A stretch of DNA of 21,058 nt from Deinococcus marmoris DSM 12784 (GTDB lineage: Bacteria; Deinococcota; Deinococci; Deinococcales; Deinococcaceae): NCBI RefSeq assembly GCF_000701405.1, contig NZ_JNIV01000078.1, positions 1 through 21,058 of the forward strand. Direction: 5' to 3'. Within the stretch, counting starts at the first letter, position 1. Every line of letters starts with the position of its first letter. This document shows, in pieces, positions 15,317 through 21,058 of the stretch. Below the pieces are notes generated by a model, which saw only the letters and a list, made by a program, of their open reading frames with translations, was not told where the DNA came from and made no database searches. Position numbers and translations under genes: made by a program.

Positions 15317-16591
15317 TCAGCGGTTCAGCACGCTGACGATCTCGATGTGGCTGGTCTGCGGGTAGAAGTCGTGCGGCGTGACCTCGCCCAGCTTCCAGCC
15401 GCGCCGCACCATATCGCCCACGTCGCGTGCCCAGGTGGCCGGATCGCAGGAGATGTACACCAGACGGTCCGCCGTGCTGGAATCAATGTGAACCCGTGCT
15501 CCCTCTTCCAGCCCGGCGCGCGGGGGGTCCACCACGATCACGTCGGTCCCCAGTTCGCTGAAACGGGCGGCGTCACCGTCACGGTAGGTCACGTTGCCCT
15601 CCGGCTTCCCTGCTGCCACGCTCTCGGCCACGTCCTGCCGCCCACGGGCCAGCGCTTCGGGGGAGGCGTCCAGCACGGTCACACGGCGGAAGTTGGGGGC
15701 CAGATGGCGGCCAATCGCGCCCGCGCCGCCGTAGAGGTCCACGGCATGTTCGCCGTTTCCGGCCAGCTCGGCGGCCCGTTCGTAGGCCAGCCCCGCCGCC
15801 GCCGGATTGACCTGCGCGAAGCCGGTGGCGCTCACGCTGACCTGCACGCGCCCGAACTGCTCGCGCACGTCCATTTCTCCGGCGATCAGGCGCACGCCCG
15901 CGCTGAAGCGGCGTCCGGCAGGCTGGGCCAGGGAGACGCCCACCGCCCCGGCTTCCATCAGGTGTTCGCTGGCATGCTGAAAGGCGCGCGGCTCCCCGGC
16001 CCCGATCAGGGCGGCCACCACTTCCCCGGTCAGGGCGCTGGCGCGGAAGGCAATTTCAGTGGCGGGGGCCAGTTGGGCGGGGTCGATCCTGGCAATGATG
16101 GCCGAGATGGCCTCCATCACCAGCGGGTCTTCTGACACCACCAGCGGATCGTTGCCGCGCCGCTCGCGGTAGGCCAGCCCGTCCGGCGTGACCAGATACT
16201 GCGCGGTGTTGCGGTAGTGCCACTCGCTGGGGCTGGGCACGGTCTCACCTACCTCGTGCTTCAGTTTGGCGATGCGGGTCAGCGCCTCCTGCACGAAGTC
16301 GCGTTTGTAACGGAGCTGGGCCGCGTAACTGGCGTGGCCCAGATCGGCGGTGGGAAGATTCGGGCCGTCCACACGGTCCGGGCTGGCTTCCAGCACTTCC
16401 ACGGTCACGGCCTGACGCACACCCCGGCCCGCGCGCACGGTGGCCCGCACGCGTTCGCCGGGCAGCGCGCCACGCACCAGCACCACGCCGTCCTCATCAC
16501 GGGCCAGCCCCAGACCCCCCGCGACGAGCTTCTCTATTTCCAGCGTTAACACTTCGGGTTGTGGGGCAGGTTGGGAGGCAGCTTCAGACAT
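15317..16591 (-). CDS. TRAM-domain RNA m5U methyltransferase (RlmD/TrmA superfamily), no Fe-S motif
   Basis: A 424-aa SAM-dependent RNA uracil-C5 methyltransferase. An N-terminal TRAM domain (about 13-70, [20 protein letters not shown]) should bind RNA. The Rossmann domain shows [14 protein letters not shown] (SAM site), [22 protein letters not shown] with catalytic Cys382, and HIEIVSVL with Glu417. Between TRAM and the central domain, where RlmD has four cluster-binding Cys, this protein reads [20 protein letters not shown] with none. Cys382 is the only cysteine in the whole protein. The enzyme is probably active; whether it acts on rRNA or tRNA cannot be told. The gene is downstream of the MocA-like gene on the same strand, 39 nt apart. 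Confidence 0.9.
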   Translation of the reverse strand: MSEAASQPAPQPEVLTLEIEKLVAGGLGLARDEDGVVLVRGALPGERVRATVRAGRGVRQAVTVEVLEASPDRVDGPNLPTADLGHASYAAQLRYKRDFVQEALTRIAKLKHEVGETVPSPSEWHYRNTAQYLVTPDGLAYRERRGNDPLVVSEDPLVMEAISAIIARIDPAQLAPATEIAFRASALTGEVVAALIGAGEPRAFQHASEHLMEAGAVGVSLAQPAGRRFSAGVRLIAGEMDVREQFGRVQVSVSATGFAQVNPAAAGLAYERAAELAGNGEHAVDLYGGAGAIGRHLAPNFRRVTVLDASPEALARGRQDVAESVAAGKPEGNVTYRDGDAARFSELGTDVIVVDPPRAGLEEGARVHIDSSTADRLVYISCDPATWARDVGDMVRRGWKLGEVTPHDFYPQTSHIEIVSVLNR

Positions 16592-16600
16592 CAGACCTTC

Positions 16601-16606
16601 AGGGTA
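16601..16606 (-). promoter_or_regulatory. Possible -10 box for the methyltransferase
   Basis: TACCCT on the minus strand, 9 nt before ATG 16591. The spacer is longer than in the other leaderless cases, and a GAAGG in it could act as a weak SD. Confidence 0.35.
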
Positions 16607-16630
16607 GCGCGGCGCGGGCGCGGCAACCGT

Positions 16631-17260
16631 TCACACACTTCTGTTCAGCGCTACCCGCGCCCCCTCCAGACCCTCGGGCGTGTCCACATCCAGCAGCATG
16701 GCGGCGGGAAAATTCAGTGTCAGCGCCGACTTTCCCTGGGCGGCGATGATCCGCCGGGGACCGTGATCGGCGTCGGGCAGGATCAGCAATTCGGGCACGA
16801 GGTCCGCCCGCAACAGGTGAGGCGGGGCGCGCACGGCGTCCTCTCCCTCACCGTAGGCGGCCATCACGACGGGCGCGCTGGTCTCCCGAAAAGCTGAAAG
16901 TAGCCGCGAGTGAAGGTCTGCCGTCACCAGCGGCATGTCCGCCAGCGCAAAGGCCGCGCCGCCCAATCCAGCCGGAAGAGACCCAGCGGCCACCCGGAAG
17001 GAGGAAGCCATGCCCAACTCGGGTTGCGGGTTGACGGCGAAGGTGAAAGGCAGGCCAGCCAGGGCGGCGCGAATGCCCTCGCCCACCGCACCAGGGGGAA
17101 TAACGGCCAGCAGGGGTGAATAGACCCCGGCCAGCGCCCGCGCCGCGTACAGGCACAGCGGTTGCCCATTCAGGTCCGCCAACTGTTTGGGACGGCCCAT
17201 GCGCGTGCTGCGGCCAGCAGCCAGGAGGACGCCTGCGACGGCTGGGGGTTGGGGGGACAT
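16631..17260 (-). CDS. MocA/MobA-like molybdenum cofactor nucleotidyltransferase family protein
   Basis: A 209-aa nucleotidyltransferase of the MobA/MocA (molybdopterin guanylyl/cytidylyltransferase) group. The glycine-rich loop LLAAGRSTRMGRPKQL (residues 12-27) with Lys25 is diagnostic. Later come NPQPELGMASSFRVA and FALADMPLVTADL near residues 107-119, with the Asp of the metal site. These enzymes attach CMP or GMP to molybdopterin for Mo hydroxylases. The divergent partner is coxG, so a MocA-type role with a CO-dehydrogenase/xanthine-dehydrogenase-like enzyme is plausible but inferred. The start at 17260 follows TATCCT by 6 nt. Confidence 0.82.
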   Translation of the reverse strand: MSPQPPAVAGVLLAAGRSTRMGRPKQLADLNGQPLCLYAARALAGVYSPLLAVIPPGAVGEGIRAALAGLPFTFAVNPQPELGMASSFRVAAGSLPAGLGGAAFALADMPLVTADLHSRLLSAFRETSAPVVMAAYGEGEDAVRAPPHLLRADLVPELLILPDADHGPRRIIAAQGKSALTLNFPAAMLLDVDTPEGLEGARVALNRSV

Positions 17261-17266
17261 AGGGGC

Positions 17267-17272
17267 AGGATA
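17267..17272 (-). promoter_or_regulatory. Leaderless -10 box for the MocA-like gene
   Basis: TATCCT on the minus strand, 6 nt before ATG 17260. Confidence 0.5.
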
Positions 17273-17368
17273 GCGGGGGCGGGCCGGGAGTGGTCTCCCC
17301 AAACCCACCACCAGCCTCCATCAAGGGAGCCGAGAAGCCCGCTCACCGTCCGGGCTGTTCTGCCCGCC

Positions 17369-17374
17369 TACAAT
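17369..17374 (+). promoter_or_regulatory. Putative -10 box for coxG
   Basis: TACAAT about 60 nt upstream of ATG 17433. A -35 element is not obvious. Together with AAAGGAG at 17418-17424 it gives a normal leader with an SD. Confidence 0.4.
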
Positions 17375-17432
17375 CAGCGGAGCATCTGCAATTCAGCCTT
17401 CTCAACCCACCCCTATCAAAGGAGCGTCCACC

Positions 17433-17897
17433 ATGAAACTCAATTACTCAGGTACAGAACAGGTCAAAGCCGCCCCCGCCGTCGTGTGGGCCTTCGTGCA
17501 GGACCCGGAGCGGGTGGCGCGCTGCCTGCCCGATGTGCAGGAAGTGACGGTGCAGGACGCCAACCACATGGAAGCCACCGTGCAGGTGGGCGTGGGCATG
17601 GTGCGCGGCAAATTCAAGTTCAAGATTGAGGTGCTGCCCGACGAGGCGGCGGGCCGCGTGAACGTCAACGTGCGTGGCGGCGGACTGGGCAGCGTGGTAG
17701 ACCTGACGGCGGGGGCGAACGTGGTCGACAACAACGACGGCACCACGGCGCTGGACTGGACCGGCGAAGCCAGCATGCGCGGCCCGGTGGCCACCGTGGG
17801 CGGACGGATGCTGGACGTTCAGGCCAAGAAGCTGATTGAAAAGACCTTTGAGAACATGGGAACGGCCATGAGCGCGGCGGGCGGAACGCTGGCTTAA
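17433..17897 (+). CDS. CoxG-like SRPBCC family protein
   Basis: A 154-aa START-like (SRPBCC) protein of the CoxG (carbon monoxide dehydrogenase subunit G) family. It shows SGTEQVKAAPAVVWAFVQDP near residues 6-25, ARCLPDVQEV near 29-38, MVRGKFKFKIEV and the closing DVQAKKLIEKTFENM helix. CoxG proteins help anchor or mature Mo-dependent CO dehydrogenase in known systems; relatives without coxMSL neighbours are common and of uncertain role. The SD AAAGGAG nine nt upstream is good. The MocA-like gene is divergent, consistent with a Mo-enzyme link, but no Mo hydroxylase is in the window. Confidence 0.85.
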   Translation: MKLNYSGTEQVKAAPAVVWAFVQDPERVARCLPDVQEVTVQDANHMEATVQVGVGMVRGKFKFKIEVLPDEAAGRVNVNVRGGGLGSVVDLTAGANVVDNNDGTTALDWTGEASMRGPVATVGGRMLDVQAKKLIEKTFENMGTAMSAAGGTLA

Positions 17898-17913
17898 AGC
17901 CGTCCCCCGCCGT

Positions 17914-18534
17914 TCAGTCCAGTTGCGGCAGCGTCATCTGCTCCAGCAGTTGCACGGCGGTCACGACTCCATGCGGGGAAACGGACAGCACGCGCCGTTC
18001 GGCCAGGGTCCACAGGGCGCGGTGGACCGCCATCTCAGCCTCGGCGCTGCCGCTGGGGGCCAGACGGTCCAGCAGCGCCGTGTACCGCAGCGGTCCCGCT
18101 TCCGCCGTGCCACCCGCCCAGACCGTCGCCCCGGCCACCAGGGTCAGGATGCGGCGCTGTTCGGGAGTCTCGGCGCGGTCCAGCAGTTGCTGACGGGCCT
18201 GGACACGGCGGATACGGGCGTCGCGTTCACGGCGGCGCGTCTCCAGCAACGCGGCCACCTCGTCGGGTGTGGCCTCGCCCCGGCGGGCACGGGCATCTCC
18301 GATCAGGCGTTCCAGATGGCGGTCCGCGCCCTCTCCTGCACGGCTCCGTACCGCCTCGGCGCGGTCACGGACCAGTCCGGCAGCGCCCTGCACACGCGGA
18401 TCGTTCAGGGCACTCTGGGCGGCGCGGCGGGCGGTATCGCGCAGGCCACCGCTGCCTTCTGCGGACCTGGAATCGGGCTCGCGCAAGGCCCGGGTCACGC
18501 GGAGCAGGGTTTTAAAATTGGGGCGGCGGGTCAT
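17914..18534 (-). CDS. Helix-rich protein of unknown function with possible winged-helix end
   Basis: A 206-aa cytoplasmic protein. The first half is highly charged and Arg/Ala-rich with long helices (DTARRAAQSALNDPRVQGAA, then GLVRDRAEAVRSRAGEGADR), continuing to a second helical stretch around residues 90-125. The last ~65 residues (LRYTALLDRLAPSG, ALWTLAERRVLSVSPHGVVT) have the helix-helix-strand rhythm of a winged helix, which is an impression only. AGGAGG four nt before ATG 18534 supports the start. Its stop is 16 nt from the coxG stop. No function is recognised; it may be lineage-specific. Confidence 0.75.
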   Translation of the reverse strand: MTRRPNFKTLLRVTRALREPDSRSAEGSGGLRDTARRAAQSALNDPRVQGAAGLVRDRAEAVRSRAGEGADRHLERLIGDARARRGEATPDEVAALLETRRRERDARIRRVQARQQLLDRAETPEQRRILTLVAGATVWAGGTAEAGPLRYTALLDRLAPSGSAEAEMAVHRALWTLAERRVLSVSPHGVVTAVQLLEQMTLPQLD

Positions 18535-18642
18535 GCGTCCTCCTGGGGCCGGAAAGAGAGAATGAAACTACGTCCCCCCTTATAGCGGAGGCGGGGGGAG
18601 GAGAACGTCACCCAAAAGTGAATGCCCGCGCCAGATACACCC

Positions 18643-19467
18643 TCACTCTTTGCCCCCCTTGCGCGACGCCAGAAAGCGCTGCTGGGTTTCCCAGGCCCGC
18701 CGTCCGGCCTCGCCGCCGGAATCGCCTGCGCCCGCGATCTGACGCACCTGCTCCAGCGCCCGCGTCAGCTCATCCAGATCGCGCTGGTCCTCGGCCTGGG
18801 CCTTCCAGGCGTTGACCGTGTTGGGCAGGTAATCCGTCAGCCCCTGCCGGGCGTCGTAGGAGCGGCGGGTGTCGCCATTTTTCCCCGCCTCGGCAGCGGC
18901 AGTTTCCAGGTGTTCCACGGTGGCGAAGACCTGTCCGGCCACGGCAGGGGGCAAGCCCCGGCACAGCGCACGAATGTCTATCTCGGAGATGGTTTCGCCG
19001 CTTGCTTGGGCAGGCAGGGCGGGAGCGGCGGCGGCCTGCTTTGCTTCCTGCATGTCCGGGGCAGAGGACAGGCCAGTGCGGACGGTCAGCATGGCGGCGG
19101 CCAGCGCCAGCGCCGCCACCACCAGCACCAGGATCAGCAGCAGCGGATTGCCCTCGGTGAAGATGGCCGCCACCGCGAACACCGGAATGATCAGCCGGAA
19201 GGTGCGCTTGAAGCCCGGCAGGGTCAGCAGGGTGGTCAGGCCGCGCTGCGCCTGCGCCGAGATGAAATAAAGAGTGGTGAGCAGGGCCACCAGCCCCAGC
19301 AGGCTCAACCCCACCAGCACATTGCCCTCGCTGAAAATCAGGCCAATCGCAAACAGCGCAATCAGCGTGCCGCCCAGCATGGACAGTGGATCGTCCCGTC
19401 GCCCGGCGCGGCGTTCGGCCCGGCGCTGCTGTTTTTCAATCTGCTGTTTGTCAGTATCGTCGGCCAT
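18643..19467 (-). CDS. Membrane protein with duplicated TM hairpin and XpaC-like tail
   Basis: A 274-aa protein. A very basic N-terminus (residues 8-25) precedes four hydrophobic segments at about 29-46, 49-69, 91-104 and 108-127. The two hairpins look duplicated: LIFSEGNVLVGLSLL and AIFTEGNPLLLILVL align turn for turn. The soluble C-terminal half (about 150-274) contains SYDARQGLTDYLPNTVNAWK, reminiscent of the 'YLP-t' motif of XpaC-type proteins, with a flanking coiled coil. ATG 19467 is preferred; an in-frame ATG at 19485 has no SD and would sit within the promoter-like GCATAAT. Function unknown. Confidence 0.75.
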   Translation of the reverse strand: MADDTDKQQIEKQQRRAERRAGRRDDPLSMLGGTLIALFAIGLIFSEGNVLVGLSLLGLVALLTTLYFISAQAQRGLTTLLTLPGFKRTFRLIIPVFAVAAIFTEGNPLLLILVLVVAALALAAAMLTVRTGLSSAPDMQEAKQAAAAPALPAQASGETISEIDIRALCRGLPPAVAGQVFATVEHLETAAAEAGKNGDTRRSYDARQGLTDYLPNTVNAWKAQAEDQRDLDELTRALEQVRQIAGAGDSGGEAGRRAWETQQRFLASRKGGKE

Positions 19468-19507
19468 CTTGCGGCGATTATGCACCCCGCCGCCGCTGCG
19501 CGCTCCG

Positions 19508-20749
19508 CTATTCCAGTGCGTCCAGCCGTCGCCAGCCCAGCCGCAAGCTGAGCCACGTTCCTAGCACCGTCGCCAGCGTCAGGCCAATCAATCCCAGCAC
19601 GCCTTCAACCGTTGCCAGCGCAGACAGACTAGGAAACAGGTCCGGGCGCAACACGCTGCCCGCCGCCGGACGCGCCAGCAACAGCAGGCACAGCACCGAG
19701 TACGCCAGACTCAGACCCATGAAGGCCAGCCCGCCGGGGCTGACCCCGATTTCTGCCGGGTTGTCGGCGTCAAATTTGGGAGCTGCCGCGCCCAGCCCCA
19801 CACCCAGCGCCGTAATCACGAAGGCGTTGCTGAAGCTGACCAGCACGCTCAGGAGTAGCAGGGTGGGGCCTAAATCCATACTCTGAGCGCTGACAATGCC
19901 CATGACCAGCCCCAGCGTGAGCGTGACTGGCAGCACGCCGTAAAACTTACTTAATACGATCTGCTGCGCGCTGATCGGCCCCGTTCGCAGCAGCCAGTAG
20001 GCTTTGGCCTCGGTGCTGAGGGCGGGAAAAGCCAGCCGCACGGCCACACCGGAGACGATGAAGCCCTGAAACGCCAGTTGCACGTAGCCCAGGATGCCCC
20101 GGAACTGCGGAATGGGAATCGGCACGGCTTTCACGCTGACCAGATACACGCCCGCCAGCGCCACCACGACGAGAAGCTGGCTCCACTGCGTCGGATCGCG
20201 CAGGGTCACGCGCAGGTCCTTGTAGGCCAGACTGCCGCCGGGGCCAAGACGAGAAAACAGCGTCTCCATCAAGCTGCCCCGCCTCGGCGTCGGGTCCAGC
20301 CGGGGCGTGCTGGAATCCAGCGCCCGCGCCCAGCCGTCCTGATACGCGCGGGTGGCCAGGGCCGTGGCGGCGGCCAGCAGGCCCACGGTCAGGATGAGAA
20401 GAGGCAACAGCCCCCAGTCCAGCCGTCCCTGCGCCGCGCCCCAGATGCTCTGCGAGGCCCACACCGGGGGCAGGAACGGGCTGCTGGGGCTGGCAAAATT
20501 CTTGAGCAGGGTTTCAAACTGCGCCGGGTCCTGCATCTTCTGGATCAGCACCTCGGGGCGCAGGGCGCGGATGGCGTAGACCAGCCCGGCGCTGATCAGC
20601 ACGCCCAGGCCCGTGCTGACTTCGCGCACGCGGCCCACCGGGGCCACACGCATCAGCAGGACGGCCAGCAATGCGCCCAGGCCCACCGGGGCGGCGAAGG
20701 TCATCAGGGCCGTCAGCACCATCAGCGGGTAAGCCCAGATCTTCAGTAC
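19508..20749 (-). pseudogene. Putative ABC exporter permease, 5' end lost to IS insertion
   Basis: About 414 codons remain of a multi-pass permease of the putative ABC exporter family (PF16949-like), which normally exceeds 500 aa. The family features are SLAYKDLRVTLRDPTQWSQL, then PALSTEAKAYWLLRTGPISA (the 'A.WLLR.gPis' motif), LSKFYGVLPVTLTLGL, and several hydrophobic segments to the C-terminus at 19508. Upstream of about 20749 the frame loses all resemblance to a membrane protein and instead is antisense to a transposase. The upstream gene half should lie beyond the IS, outside the window. Whether a shortened protein is still made from an internal start is not known. The partner ATPase is not in view. 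Confidence 0.75.
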
Positions 20750-20763
20750 CGGACAACTTGCGT

Positions 20764-21058
20764 TTAAGTGGCGCTGGGTGCGGAGAAAGGTTGATTTAAG
20801 AGGCCGAAGTATATTTCGGCCTGTGGGTGATCCCATCTCAGCGCTCTCGCCAGATATTGCCAGCCATACTGGACCACGCTGACTGCGCGACGACCATGCG
20901 CTTTGACTGGAATTGGTTTGGACGCATTCATCCAGACGCCCACCCGCAGACAGCACACCCAGGCCAGCGTGACCAGTCCAAACAACCGCTCTAATCGGTC
21001 AGCGTGGGTCACCGCTGACCGTTCCAGGTCAAAGCCACGCGACTTCATGCTGCTGAAC
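20764..21058 (-). CDS. IS4-family transposase, C-terminal part (5' end outside window)
   Basis: The visible 98 codons are the end of a DDE transposase of IS4 type. Immediately from the window edge it reads FSSMKSRGFDLE, which corresponds to the segment right after the catalytic Glu in the 'E-x6-K' part of the YREK motif (Lys here in MKSRG). Then come THADRLERLFGLVTLAWVCC, the usual family continuation, and a basic C-terminus. The start is beyond 21058. Transposition catalysis cannot be judged, because the catalytic acidic residues lie outside the window. Confidence 0.75.
   Translation of the reverse strand, partial: FSSMKSRGFDLERSAVTHADRLERLFGLVTLAWVCCLRVGVWMNASKPIPVKAHGRRAVSVVQYGWQYLARALRWDHPQAEIYFGLLNQPFSAPSAT
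20801..20822 (-). other. Perfect hairpin inside the transposase 3' end
   Basis: AGGCCGAA (20801-20808) and TTCGGCCT (20815-20822) form an 8-bp stem around a 6-nt loop, within the last ~20 codons of the transposase. It is followed by no T-run in either direction. It may hinder read-through or simply be a codon-level accident; role unknown. Confidence 0.5.

Larger units (their letters stand above)
20745..21058 (-). mobile_element. IS4-family insertion sequence, right part, runs off the window
   Basis: Transposase 3' end plus a short terminal segment. The IS end is placed near 20745-20755 because that is where permease coding stops making sense, around TACCGGACAACTTGC (20747-20761). The exact inverted repeat and the target duplication cannot be seen because the other end is outside the window. 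The family call rests on the transposase. Confidence 0.65.

Noticed and set aside
18560..18600. CCCCCC/GGGGGG stem upstream of the 17914-18534 gene
   Set aside because: Homopolymer arms with a 13-nt loop and no T-run; likely chance in GC-rich DNA.

Overview
The window looks like a chromosomal segment of a Deinococcus-type bacterium. The evidence is high GC, dense short operons, several proteins with a Deinococcus flavour, and an unusual number of genes whose start codon sits 5-7 nt after a TANNNT -10 box, the leaderless promoter layout described for Deinococcus. The genus is inferred from these traits, not from a database match.

Layout. Positions 1-293 are non-coding and carry one copy of a short repeat. 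Positions 294-2713 (minus strand) form a tight four-gene operon, read asp23/gls24-like, nusB, folD, divergent-PAP2 (DUF212) membrane protein. All junctions overlap. ligA (NAD-dependent DNA ligase) lies upstream on the same strand. A plus-strand block follows: a BMP/PnrA-type substrate-binding protein with a good terminator, an N-formylglutamate amidohydrolase-family protein, a large secreted protein of unknown function, a RidA deaminase overlapping a lincosamide-nucleotidyltransferase-like gene, and an aldo/keto reductase. A second copy of the repeat and a 64-aa minus-strand gene sit between the last two.

The middle (11.3-14.3 kb) holds the most notable gene, a single-chain fusion of an MNT nucleotidyltransferase antitoxin with a HepT/HEPN toxin. 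It is divergent from acpS, which is followed by a Cof-type HAD phosphatase. A DUF2975 membrane protein and its XRE regulator form a YozG-like pair behind a perfect AT-rich inverted repeat. Next come a small secreted protein, a small coiled-coil lipoprotein, a TRAM-domain RNA methyltransferase that has lost its iron-sulfur cysteines, and a MocA/MobA-like nucleotidyltransferase divergent from coxG. The last two suggest a molybdenum-hydroxylase link, although no such enzyme is in the window.

The right end has two Deinococcus-style proteins of unknown function (one with a duplicated membrane hairpin) and a putative ABC exporter permease. An IS4-family insertion appears to have removed the permease's N-terminus; the transposase 3' end runs off the window. 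No tRNA, rRNA or CRISPR array was seen, and no sequence close to the Deinococcus radiation/desiccation response palindrome. I found no clear multi-gene novel system. The best candidates for something new are the MNT-HepT fusion and the cluster-less methyltransferase.
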